A stretch of 64,000 nucleotides of DNA from JBJGXI01 sp045635475. GTDB lineage: Bacteria; Bacillota; Bacilli; Bacillales; Amphibacillaceae. How positions within the stretch are numbered: the first letter of the stretch is position 1; the number at the start of each line of letters is the position of its first letter. The translations under genes and the position numbers were made by a program. Positions 41,808 through 50,311 of this stretch are shown here, piece by piece. The notes under the pieces are model-generated. The model was given only the letters and a program-made list of their open reading frames with translations. It was not told the origin of the DNA and ran no database searches. The stretch is taken from contig NZ_JBJGXI010000004.1 in NCBI RefSeq assembly GCF_045635475.1, positions 1-64,000 of the forward strand, read 5' to 3'.

Positions 41808-42214
41808 ATGAACACAGTGAAAACAATCATTTCACTATTTTGCTTATTGTATGGTCTCAGGTTGTGGACTAAAAATAGATGGAAATATGTCTGAGCAAGT
41901 CCAACCTTTTTAAAAAGCAGAAATCTGAGTTTAGAAGATTTAAAAGGAAATTAATGGATATCCAATACTTGTCCACCAATGACAGGAAACATGTCTAGTC
42001 TTTAATGTAAAATGAAACAAAACAGTATAGAAGGTGTACAATTAGTTCGTTTAGAATCGATCCAAAAGTGGATAAACCATCGCGCCGAAAAGAATTTGGG
42101 GACAAGTTCCAAGCTGATTATAATATCTATGATTTCTTAACAGGATACACTTTTAAAGAAATAAAACGAATTTCTATTAAGTCATTTATTAAAGATCTAA
42201 ACAACGTCCTCTAA
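41808..42214 (+). pseudogene. Sco1/SenC copper chaperone pseudogene
   Basis: Pieces in three frames match a Sco lipoprotein in order: MNTVKTIISLFCLL, then SGCGLKIDGNMSEQVQPF (lipobox Cys), SLEDLKGK, CPPMTGNMS (end of the CxxxCP site region), IDPKVDKPSRRKEF and YNIYDFLTGYTFKEI. The N-terminal half of the CxxxC motif and several segments are deleted or frameshifted. Sco proteins deliver copper to cytochrome oxidase; it sat just before copC. Confidence 0.8.
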
Positions 42215-42257
42215 GTTATTTATAGAAGCGTAAAATAATAAGAGAAAGGAAGATAGT

Positions 42258-42923
42258 ATGACTAAAGGAAAGAAACGAGTTATCATGTTAATTGGGTTGT
42301 TAGTATTTAGTTTACTACAAATAAAAACAGTAAATGCTCATTCAGTATTAGAAATAGCGACACCAAAAGATGGAGCACAGTTGGAAAGTCCTATTACAAA
42401 TATAGAGCTATCCTTCAACACAAAAGTTGAAAATGGAAGTACGCTTTATGTGGTTAAAAATAATGAAACAAAAATTCAACCAAACTCTGTTAAGATAAAT
42501 GATAACACGATGGTTGGTGTTTTTAATGAGTTGGACGCAGGTATATATCAGGTGAAATGGAAAATTCTTGGTGCAGACGGACATATCATTGATGGGGAGT
42601 ACTCATTTACTATAGCAGCCCAGGATGACGATGAGCAAACAGAAAATGCTGGAGATAAAAACAAAGAAGAGCAAACAGAGAACACGACTCCAACAGATCC
42701 TACTGAGACACAAGAAACAGTGGATGAAGGAAAACAAACAAATGAGGAAAGCTTGGACCAAAGCACACAGGAGGATGTGGACACTGCTAGTGATAACGCT
42801 GTGACTAAGGATACAAAAGATGAGGGGGAATCTTCATTTCTTGTATACGGAATAATAATCATATTTTCTATATTAGTAGTGGCACTCTTTTTATGGCTAT
42901 TATTTGCTAAGAGTAAAAAATAA
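42258..42923 (+). CDS. copC: CopC-domain copper resistance protein
   Basis: The 221-residue protein has a signal peptide ending near VNAHS, so the mature chain would begin with His, the usual CopC copper ligand (about residue 28). Then comes the CopC beta-barrel (SVLEIATPKDGAQLESP to IIDGEYSFTI, about 29-121, with DGHIIDG), a long acidic Thr/Glu-rich linker (about 122-190) and a C-terminal membrane anchor with KSKK. It probably binds Cu outside the membrane and hands it to the CopD next to it. AAAGGAAG precedes the ATG. Confidence 0.88.
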   Translation: MTKGKKRVIMLIGLLVFSLLQIKTVNAHSVLEIATPKDGAQLESPITNIELSFNTKVENGSTLYVVKNNETKIQPNSVKINDNTMVGVFNELDAGIYQVKWKILGADGHIIDGEYSFTIAAQDDDEQTENAGDKNKEEQTENTTPTDPTETQETVDEGKQTNEESLDQSTQEDVDTASDNAVTKDTKDEGESSFLVYGIIIIFSILVVALFLWLLFAKSKK

Positions 42924-42938
42924 AAGGATGATTATATA

Positions 42939-44090
42939 ATGATGATGTTTATAGTTTCTTTAACGGAATTAATACTATATATATGCTTCTCCGTGATTGT
43001 TGGAACGAGTATACTATTGCTTATTCCTGATAACAAAAAACCCCCATTAAAGATAAATAAGAAGTTACTTTATACCGCAGTAGGTTTGATTCCATTGACT
43101 GCATTATTACCAGTTATTAGTACCGCGGAAATTCTAAACGGTGATCAGAATTTTTTGTTTATATTTAAAAGTATATTACTAACATTTGAGGTAGGGAAAT
43201 CTTGGCTATTTATTTTAGTTATTACAACTATACTTATACGTGTTTTAATTACTAAAAGCTTTGCATCAGATAAACGGCTTATTGGACTTGCTTTATTCCT
43301 TACATTGTTAATGTTACTAGGTTATACAAAATCAAGCCATGCAGCAACTATTACGGAATGGCAAGGTTTTCTTTTCCATTCTCTTCACTTTTTGGCTGTT
43401 ACGGTGTGGATTGGAATACTATTTGTGGTGAGTTGGTTTGCGGTCAGTAAAGAAAATTGGATGCCATTTTTAAAGTGGTTTACACCGACATCAATAGTAT
43501 GCTTAGTGGTAACAATTGTTGCAGGTTACTTTACTATGGGGATAGATATTAACTCTTATAATAATCCCGATGCGTCTATTCTCCAAGAGTATCAAAATAG
43601 TCTCGTTGTTAATTATGGACAAGCATTATTATTTAAACATATATTTATCATTTCACTTATTATATTTGCAGTGATCAATGGTATTCTTTTTAGAAAGAAG
43701 TATAATCAGGAATCCTTCAACCCGCTGAAATGGGCAAGACTAGAAAGTATTTATGCCTTTGTAGTATTTGGATTAACCGCATTTATGGGGCAGTCATGGC
43801 CACCTCATCAATTGTATAGCTTAATAAAAGCTTATGGTGCATCGCCAATTTTTACTACAATATATGATGGAGAATTTATAAGTACAATTCAAAACGCAGA
43901 GAAAACAGGTATTTATAATGTAATGATTTCTTTTGGTTTAGAGAGTTACTTACTATTTTTAATCGGTGTTCTATTTATGATTATTACAATTCTGGCAGCA
44001 GTAAAAAGACATTCTGTTTTTGTATCTTCCATCTCTTCTCTGTTAATGGTATTAACTGTATATTTTGGTATTATGTTAGGGATTCAATAG
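42939..44090 (+). CDS. copD: CopD family copper transport protein
   Basis: The 383-residue protein has about eight membrane segments with conserved WQGFLFHSLHFLAVTVWIG (His residues of the CopD domain, about 142-160) and an AFMGQSWPPHQ loop. CopD is thought to bring copper across the membrane for cuproenzymes, with CopC as external donor. It follows copC after 15 bases and is in one operon with it. Confidence 0.88.
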   Translation: MMMFIVSLTELILYICFSVIVGTSILLLIPDNKKPPLKINKKLLYTAVGLIPLTALLPVISTAEILNGDQNFLFIFKSILLTFEVGKSWLFILVITTILIRVLITKSFASDKRLIGLALFLTLLMLLGYTKSSHAATITEWQGFLFHSLHFLAVTVWIGILFVVSWFAVSKENWMPFLKWFTPTSIVCLVVTIVAGYFTMGIDINSYNNPDASILQEYQNSLVVNYGQALLFKHIFIISLIIFAVINGILFRKKYNQESFNPLKWARLESIYAFVVFGLTAFMGQSWPPHQLYSLIKAYGASPIFTTIYDGEFISTIQNAEKTGIYNVMISFGLESYLLFLIGVLFMIITILAAVKRHSVFVSSISSLLMVLTVYFGIMLGIQ

Positions 44091-44152
44091 ATTGATTATC
44101 ATGGTTGGTTTAGAATGACAGTCTAGTATTATTGTTGGATGGGGGGCAAATG

Positions 44153-46048
44153 ATGCATAATAATAACATAAAAAACAATCCACTGTTTGTTTTAGGATCG
44201 ATATTATTTGGTATAAAGACATATATAATTTATAGATTTCTGTTTGATATTGAATTAGACAACTTCATGCAGGAACTAATACTACTGATAAATCCATTTG
44301 TATCTTCATTTTTGTTTTTTTCCTTGAGCGTTTGGTATAAAAAGCATTCACAACAAATGAAGTTCATAAGATATTCTTCATTAATTGGAACAATTATTTT
44401 ATATATCAATCTTGTTTTTTATCGTTCGTTCACTGATTTTATTACAATCCCTCAGTTGTTTCAGCTCGATAATATGGGAGATTTAGGTTCTAGCATATTT
44501 TCGTTGATCCGATTGTACGATTTAATTCTAATTGTAGATGTTGTTGTTATCTGGTATTTAAGTGGTAAAAAACAACATACGATGTCAGTTGATTATTCTA
44601 AGCGTAAAAAAAGAATGACCTTAGCACTATCACTTTTATTATTAATAGGTAACTTCATTTTAGCTGAAATAGAGAGACCACAGCTTTTTACTAGAGCATT
44701 TGATCGTGAATACCTTGTCAAGAATATTGGTTTATTCAATTATCATATTTACGATCTTGCATTAAATACTAAAGTCAAAACACAGCGTGTGTTTGCGGAT
44801 GATAATCAACTTACAGAAATAAAAGAATATGTGAATAATAAGCAAAGTGATGTACAGTCAGAACTATTTGGGTTAGCAAAAGGAAAGAACCTCATTTTTA
44901 TTTCGGCGGAATCTCTGCAGAATTTTGTGATTAATAACAAGGTCAATGGTAAGGAGATAACGCCATTTTTAAATAGTTTAGTAGAAGATGAGGATACATT
45001 TTACTTTAATAACTTTTATCACCAAGCGATGCAGGGGAAAACATCAGATTCAGAATTCTTAGCAGAAAATTCACTATATCCTTTGCCAAGAGGTGCAGCA
45101 TTTTTTACACATAGTCAAAACGAATATAATGCACTACCAGAAATTTTAAAAGAAAAAGCTAATTATTCTTCTGCTGTATTTCATGCGAACAACAAAAGTT
45201 TTTGGAACAGAGATGAAATGTATAAAAGCTTAGGTTACGACCGTTATTATGGTGAACAAGCATTTCAAATAACTGAAGAAAACTCTATAGGTTGGGGACT
45301 AAAAGATAAGCCGTTTTTTGAACAATCTATTAAATACTTGCAGTCAAAAAGTCAACCATTTTATACGAAATTCATAACTTTAACCAATCATTTTCCTTAT
45401 GAATTGAATGAAGAAGATCGGTCAATAGAGCCTTATGATTCTAATTCACAAACGCTTAATAATTACTTTCCAACAGTAAGATACACTGATGAAGCAATTG
45501 AACAATTCTTTGCACAATTAAAAGATGCGGGTCTATATGAGAATTCTATCATTGTTATCATGGGTGATCATTATGGAATTAGTGAAAATCATAATAAAGC
45601 AATGAGTCAGTATCTAGGTAAAGATCAAATTACGCCGTATGATCATGTACAATTACAACGCGTTCCTTTGTTTATTCATGTTCCGGGAAGTGGAAAAGGT
45701 GAAGTCATCTCTAGAGTTGCGGGACAAATAGATATTAAACCAACTTTGCTGAGTCTAATGGGAATCAAAAATGAAAGAGATATTTATTTTGGAAACAACC
45801 TGTTCATCAATGACCGAAAAGGATTCGTTGCATTAAGAAATGGTGATTTCATAAGTGAGAATTATTTATATACAGAGGGTGTTTGTTACGATCGTCAATC
45901 TGGAGAAACAATAGTGGATAAAAATGATCTAGACAATGAAACAGAAAATCCATGTGGCCCTATACAAGAGAAAATACTAAAAGAACTTAGCTATTCTGAT
46001 GAAATTGTCTATGGTGATTTGTTTAGGTATGCTAATTTCATGAAATAG
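44153..46048 (+). CDS. lipoteichoic acid synthase-family (LtaS-type) protein
   Basis: The 631-residue protein has five N-terminal membrane segments (about 8-185) and an extracellular sulfatase-fold domain. Active-site motifs are visible: FISAESLQNF (metal-binding Glu), QGKTSDSEF (nucleophilic Thr), and IIVIMGDHYGISE (Asp/His metal ligands). LtaS enzymes transfer glycerolphosphate from phosphatidylglycerol to build lipoteichoic acid, and some act as primases. ATG at 44153 follows GGGGGG by six bases. It is a single gene with its own terminator. Confidence 0.93.
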   Translation: MHNNNIKNNPLFVLGSILFGIKTYIIYRFLFDIELDNFMQELILLINPFVSSFLFFSLSVWYKKHSQQMKFIRYSSLIGTIILYINLVFYRSFTDFITIPQLFQLDNMGDLGSSIFSLIRLYDLILIVDVVVIWYLSGKKQHTMSVDYSKRKKRMTLALSLLLLIGNFILAEIERPQLFTRAFDREYLVKNIGLFNYHIYDLALNTKVKTQRVFADDNQLTEIKEYVNNKQSDVQSELFGLAKGKNLIFISAESLQNFVINNKVNGKEITPFLNSLVEDEDTFYFNNFYHQAMQGKTSDSEFLAENSLYPLPRGAAFFTHSQNEYNALPEILKEKANYSSAVFHANNKSFWNRDEMYKSLGYDRYYGEQAFQITEENSIGWGLKDKPFFEQSIKYLQSKSQPFYTKFITLTNHFPYELNEEDRSIEPYDSNSQTLNNYFPTVRYTDEAIEQFFAQLKDAGLYENSIIVIMGDHYGISENHNKAMSQYLGKDQITPYDHVQLQRVPLFIHVPGSGKGEVISRVAGQIDIKPTLLSLMGIKNERDIYFGNNLFINDRKGFVALRNGDFISENYLYTEGVCYDRQSGETIVDKNDLDNETENPCGPIQEKILKELSYSDEIVYGDLFRYANFMK

Positions 46049-46055
46049 AATGACA

Positions 46056-46092
46056 AATAGAATGAGGGAATTGTTTCCTCATTCTATTTTAT
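46056..46092. terminator. terminator of the LtaS-like gene
   Basis: AATAGAATGAGG-loop-CCTCATTCTATT followed by TTATTTG: a twelve-base perfect stem. Confidence 0.8.
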
Positions 46093-46197
46093 TTGTTTTA
46101 TTTTACTTGCATGAATTGGGATGCTATATTATAGCTATGTTTTTTTGCAACTTATGTTTTATAGTAAATGTATCTTCTTAGCTTCAAATCGCAAATG

Positions 46198-46617
46198 TTA
46201 TGATTTTTTGGGTTTCATGATTAACATAATACTGATAAGAAGAGAAAAGGCAGTAAATGCTAAAAATGGTATAGTAATAAAACCAAGCCAATTAATATAT
46301 TCAGCGCTACATGGGACACCATTTGCACATGGCTTTATCTCGGCAAAACCAGGAATTTTCTGTTCCATATAATGAAAAAGGGAAATAGTCCAACCAATTG
46401 AAGCGAGAGGTAACACATATTTTTTAACAGCCAAATCATTTTGAAACGTAGCTATTCCAAGGATTAATGATAAGGGATACATCAATATACGTTGATACCA
46501 ACAAAGTTCACAAGGAACGAAACCACGTATTTCACTAAAATACAAACTACCTAAAGTAGCAATAACGGAAACAATCCATGCCAAATAGAGTAAAGACTGG
46601 TTTTTGTTATTAGTCAT
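46198..46617 (-). CDS. bdbC: BdbC, disulfide oxidoreductase (DsbB type)
   Basis: The 139-residue membrane protein has four hydrophobic segments and two cysteine pairs: PCELCWYQR (CxxC, about 36-39) and CANGVPC (about 97-103), the pattern of Gram-positive DsbB homologues. It reoxidises the thiol oxidase BdbD using quinone. Its start lies four bases after the bdbD stop, so they form an operon. Confidence 0.93.
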   Translation of the reverse strand: MTNNKNQSLLYLAWIVSVIATLGSLYFSEIRGFVPCELCWYQRILMYPLSLILGIATFQNDLAVKKYVLPLASIGWTISLFHYMEQKIPGFAEIKPCANGVPCSAEYINWLGFITIPFLAFTAFSLLISIMLIMKPKKS

Positions 46618-46621
46618 ATTA

Positions 46622-47299
46622 CTACTTACCTTCCAGTGCTTGATCTATAGCTTTTTTTATTGCTTCATAATCAAATGGTTTTTCAATTATTATGTTATTG
46701 ACCATAATAGTTGGGGTTTGTTTGACATTAAACGCATTAACTAATGTTGTATCTTTGTTAACTTCTTCAAGTTCTGATTGGTTATTTAAAGCAGATTTCA
46801 ATTGTTCTGAATCAATATTAGGAATAGTTTCTGCTACTTCAAGTAGCTTCTCATTTGTAATCCATGAACTATCATGATCTTCACTCGGCTGTTCTTTGAA
46901 AAGCGCTTTATGGAATTCCCAATAAGCATCTGGGTTTAGTTTATAAACAGATTCAGCTGCAAGAGAAGCAAGATTTGATTCTTGTCCGTGAAATAATACA
47001 TTTATATAGGAAAATTTCACCTTGCCTGTATCCACATAATCACTTACGAGTTGAGGGAAAATACTTTCTCCCCAAGCTTTACATGCAGGACATTTAAAAT
47101 CTCCGAACTCTACTACGGATACAGGTGCGTCTGCATCACCTAATGTTGGTTGCCCATCAATGGAGGGCTGTTCTTCAATTTCCTCGATTCCATTAGATTC
47201 TGATTTATTGTTATTTATTACAACCAATGTAATTATCAATGCAATAATGATTACAGTGAAAATAACAATAGATCTAAATGGCGAGCTTTTACTTTGCAT
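46622..47299 (-). CDS. bdbD: BdbD, membrane-anchored thiol-disulfide oxidase (DsbA type)
   Basis: The 225-residue protein has an N-terminal membrane anchor (SIVIFTVIIIALIITLVVIN) and a thioredoxin-like domain with active site FGDFKCPACKAWG (about 65-77) and the cis-Pro in VKQTPTIMVN. It introduces disulfides into exported proteins and is recycled by BdbC. AAGAGGTG lies before the ATG. Confidence 0.93.
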   Translation of the reverse strand: MQSKSSPFRSIVIFTVIIIALIITLVVINNNKSESNGIEEIEEQPSIDGQPTLGDADAPVSVVEFGDFKCPACKAWGESIFPQLVSDYVDTGKVKFSYINVLFHGQESNLASLAAESVYKLNPDAYWEFHKALFKEQPSEDHDSSWITNEKLLEVAETIPNIDSEQLKSALNNQSELEEVNKDTTLVNAFNVKQTPTIMVNNIIIEKPFDYEAIKKAIDQALEGK

Positions 47300-47491
47300 T
47301 TCAACACCTCTTTATATTCTAATTTTAGTGTGTGAATCATCCAACTTATTATTAATAGATTTAAATGGGGAGGTAGTTTGACAGATATATTAGATATTGC
47401 TAATGTGATGATAACAAAACAACTTAGACATGTCTATGTTAAATCCACTTTAATGTTTGCGTCATATAATAGAGCTTATATGTTTTATAAA

Positions 47492-47523
47492 AACCTGAGT
47501 CTCTTTTCAAAGAGACTCAGGTT
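47492..47523. terminator. bidirectional hairpin in the gap before bdbD
   Basis: AACCTGAGTCTCTTT-tc-AAAGAGACTCAGGTT, a fifteen-base perfect stem with only a two-base loop. It has no flanking T-run on the plus strand and no gene directly before it, so its job is uncertain. Confidence 0.5.
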
Positions 47524-47668
47524 AAGTGATAATTAATAAAATCGATAATGAAGCTAACACAAAAATATCGCAATACCGAAGAAGCTAAACATGGGGATGT
47601 GGCATCATCGCCGTCCTCCTAGATGGTATGCGAATGGCGGCTACTTTTAATATAATTTTTGATAAAAA

Positions 47669-47712
47669 AACACCCCAATTGCTACTCATCCTAACAATTG
47701 GCGGTGTTTAAT
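47669..47712 (-). terminator. terminator of the TetR gene
   Basis: On the minus strand AAACACCGCCAATTG and CAATTGGGGTGTTT pair with a bulge and run into seven T. Confidence 0.75.
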
Positions 47713-47728
47713 ATACTCAATAATAATC

Positions 47729-48319
47729 TCATTTACAAATAGACTGCAAATGATACTTTAACGTGTGAATCATTTTCTCATAGGTAAACAACTTAGGGTG
47801 CAACAAATGATGTAAGGCCATTCCGTCGACTAAGGTATGTAATCGATCAATCTCCGTGTCAAAATCAAGACCATGCTTCGTAAGGTGGTAAGATTCTAAG
47901 GTACCGATGATATTAGCAAAACCATCATGCATCTCGCTGTATACTTTTTCACTTGTAGCTTTTAACTTCGAATCAACGAGGGTTTTTGCAGAAAATACAA
48001 ACCACACCTCCATTTCTATCCTTCTATCTTCGTCTATTGGCAACAATTCAGATACTGCTAGTGTTACCATTTCTAATGGAGCACCTTGATAATTTGTGTT
48101 TTCTATACGCTGCTTCACGCGTTCGGAAACGAGATTCATCGAGTAAAGTAACAATTCGGATTGCGTGGAAAAGTAGTGGCGCAACGAACCGACTGACAAT
48201 CCAGCAGTCTTTGCAATCTTACGTACACTGGCGTGCTCTAATCCTTCTTCAACAATTACTTTCCATGTAGCTTCTGCGATTTGAATTTTTCGTTTTTCTT
48301 GATCAATTAATTTTGGCAT
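47729..48319 (-). CDS. TetR family regulator
   Basis: The 196-residue protein has the TetR helix-turn-helix (IDQEKRKIQIAEATWKVIVE then ASVRKIAKTAGLSVGSLRHYF, about 5-50) and a C-terminal domain of the BetI-like TetR_C_6 type (EVWFVFSAKTL). The gene has no ribosome site: a -10-like TAAAAT ends only about seven bases before the ATG, so the transcript may be leaderless. It is divergent from the membrane gene at 48402, its likely target, with TTGTA(C/T)TA motifs in the shared region. Confidence 0.88.
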   Translation of the reverse strand: MPKLIDQEKRKIQIAEATWKVIVEEGLEHASVRKIAKTAGLSVGSLRHYFSTQSELLLYSMNLVSERVKQRIENTNYQGAPLEMVTLAVSELLPIDEDRRIEMEVWFVFSAKTLVDSKLKATSEKVYSEMHDGFANIIGTLESYHLTKHGLDFDTEIDRLHTLVDGMALHHLLHPKLFTYEKMIHTLKYHLQSICK

Positions 48320-48356
48320 AAATATATTTTAACACACTTGTACTAAATAAATAAAT

Positions 48357-48384
48357 TTGTTACTATTTAATACAGTTGTATTAC
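48357..48384 (+). promoter_or_regulatory. promoter of the divergent membrane gene
   Basis: TTGTTA (48357-48362) and TATTAC (48379-48384) 16 bases apart; TTGTACTAA and TTGTATTAC copies on either side could be TetR operator half-sites. Confidence 0.5.
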
Positions 48385-48401
48385 ATAAGGGGAGTGCTAT
48401 T

Positions 48402-48938
48402 GTGATTGGTTGGTTGATTGTAGCGTGTGAGATTGGTTTTTGGATTTTTGTTATAGCAGGTTTGGTAGCTAGATATATTTTAAAAAGGAAAAAGCTCGGT
48501 GCTTTTTTACTTATTTGTACACCAATTGTGGATATTATCTTGCTAATTGCAACTGTGATTGACTTGAAAAATGGCGCTGTTGCATCCACTGTCCATGCAA
48601 TAGCAGCCATTTATATCGGTGTAAGTGTAGCTTTTGGGCATCAAATGATTAAGTGGGCGGATAAGCGTTTTGCGTATAGATTTGCTAATGGCGAAAAGCC
48701 GGAAAAGAGGAAAAAGTATGGCAAGGAATACGCGAAACTGGAACGGCAGGGATGGTATCGTCATGTGTTGGCTTGGGTTATTGGTGGAGCTATATTAGTC
48801 GCAATCGTACTATATATCGATGATGCTTCACAGACAGAAGTATTGCTACGAACATTACAAACATGGACGGTTATCTTAGTAATAGATTGCATAATTAGTT
48901 TTAGTTATACTTTATTTCCTAGAAAAAGTGCTTCCTAA
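48402..48938 (+). CDS. membrane protein controlled by the divergent TetR
   Basis: The 178-residue protein has four hydrophobic segments (about 3-23, 33-55, 65-85 and 118-138) with a basic loop (RFANGEKPEKRKKYGKEYAK) and a last hydrophobic stretch near the C-terminus. GTG at 48402 follows AAGGGGAG by seven bases; a longer frame from 48357 overlaps the promoter. It resembles YmcC-like membrane proteins; its function is unknown. Confidence 0.7.
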   Translation: MIGWLIVACEIGFWIFVIAGLVARYILKRKKLGAFLLICTPIVDIILLIATVIDLKNGAVASTVHAIAAIYIGVSVAFGHQMIKWADKRFAYRFANGEKPEKRKKYGKEYAKLERQGWYRHVLAWVIGGAILVAIVLYIDDASQTEVLLRTLQTWTVILVIDCIISFSYTLFPRKSAS

Positions 48939-48958
48939 TTCATTGCTTTTATCATTGT

Positions 48959-49003
48959 CTAGACCTCACTATTTATCCACCCAGTGACTAGGAGAGGTCT
49001 ATC
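48959..49003. repeat. solitary hairpin related to the type I toxin locus terminator
   Basis: TAGACCTCACTATTTATCC to GACTAGGAGAGGTCTATCGC has the same outer arms as the hairpins following both type I toxins (TAGACCTCCCTA..AGGTGAGGTCTA). No toxin frame precedes it here. It may serve as the terminator between the two convergent genes. Confidence 0.5.
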
Positions 49004-49007
49004 GCAA

Positions 49008-49577
49008 TCACCTATCAACTATAAGTGTATAATAATCCCGCAAAAACAAATCGATCCTCATACTTTTGTACACCGATTCCTTTTCTATAACTATGTCATA
49101 AACACCGAAATCTACTTTATCTATATCAATTAATAAAGCTGCACCAGTACTATTTTCAGCTTCGAAGGATGGAATTTTTTCGTACGTGTATTCATCATCT
49201 TGTTGGACAATCATGGATGGTAAAATGTATCTATTGCCGTATTTATCTTTTGAAAATTCAGGTGTGATTTCTAGTCGCAGTACAATGTTATCTTCTAATT
49301 CTTCCATCGTCTTATAACTTACTAGTGTAGAATCAAGGTAAAAAGTGTGCTCCTCGGATAGATTAATTGTTTCCTTTTCTTCTAGGGTTTGAAGTTCCTC
49401 GCTTGTAATAGATTCAAATGGGACAAACGGCTGCTCATTCCACTCAGGTCCGATATAATTGTAATCCTCACTCTTCATAACTTCTGAGAGATCTGTCACC
49501 ATATAATCATACCAAAATATAACTAATAGTGCGGAAATGATACCTACGGAGAAAAAGATTATGTGCTTTTTCCTCAT
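49008..49577 (-). CDS. membrane-anchored hypothetical protein
   Basis: The 189-residue protein has one N-terminal membrane segment (HIIFFSVGIISALLVIFWYD) and an external acidic domain (FESITSEELQTLEEKETINL, VLRLEITPEF). ATG at 49577 follows GGGAGAG by six bases. It is divergent from the sigma factor at 49784 and could be part of its regulon. No family recognised. Confidence 0.65.
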   Translation of the reverse strand: MRKKHIIFFSVGIISALLVIFWYDYMVTDLSEVMKSEDYNYIGPEWNEQPFVPFESITSEELQTLEEKETINLSEEHTFYLDSTLVSYKTMEELEDNIVLRLEITPEFSKDKYGNRYILPSMIVQQDDEYTYEKIPSFEAENSTGAALLIDIDKVDFGVYDIVIEKESVYKSMRIDLFLRDYYTLIVDR

Positions 49578-49783
49578 GGATTTCTCTCCCATCTTTGTAT
49601 ACTCCATTAAGTGTAACAAATAGGTAAAAAAGTGGCTACAGAACTGGATTTTCTATAAATGAATATAAATTCAATAATTCAGGTGAAACTTTTCCAACAC
49701 TCATCCGTCATTAGGGAAAGTAATTTTAGATAAATAGAATAAATTCAACAATGTCGTGCTTTAATGGAAGGAGAGGTGGTTTG

Positions 49784-50311
49784 ATGGATGAAGACTATAA
49801 AAAGCAAATACTGGAGTGGTACGAAATATATAGTGCACCTATTTACAGATATATTTTATTGATGATTGGTGATCATGAGCAAGCGAAGGATTTAACCCAT
49901 GATACGTTCCTAAAGGCATATAGCAGTAATAGCGATTTTCAAGGCATGACAAGTGATAAGAATTGGTTGTATCGAATTGCACGGAATGTAGCGATTGATT
50001 ATATGCGAAAAAGAAAGCCGATCCGATTTTTGGTAGAATCAATTGGATCTTTACCGTCACCTGATGGTTGTCCGGAGAGTATTATCCAACTAGTAGAAGA
50101 TCAAACACAACTGTTTCGTTCTTTAAGAAAATTAAAACGCTCTTATCAAGAGGTTATTATTCTACGAAAGATTCAAGAGTTATCGATCCAAGAAACTGCA
50201 GAGGTGCTCAATTGGAAGGAAAGTAAAGTAAAAACGACATTGTTCAGAGCTTTATCAGCTTTAAAAAAGCAAATGGTAAAGGAGGGATATGAGCATGGAA
50301 CAATTCAATGA
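49784..50311 (+). CDS. ECF RNA polymerase sigma factor
   Basis: The 175-residue sigma factor has region 2 (IYRYILLMIGDHEQAKDLTHDTFLKAY, and NWLYRIARNVAIDYMRKR) and region 4 (SYQEVIILRKIQELSIQETAEVLNWKESKVKTTLFRALSALKKQM). It is the intact relative of the sigma factors at 4036 and of the deleted one at 24844. ATG at 49784 follows GGAGAGGTGG. Its last 17 bases overlap the anti-sigma gene. Confidence 0.92.
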   Translation: MDEDYKKQILEWYEIYSAPIYRYILLMIGDHEQAKDLTHDTFLKAYSSNSDFQGMTSDKNWLYRIARNVAIDYMRKRKPIRFLVESIGSLPSPDGCPESIIQLVEDQTQLFRSLRKLKRSYQEVIILRKIQELSIQETAEVLNWKESKVKTTLFRALSALKKQMVKEGYEHGTIQ

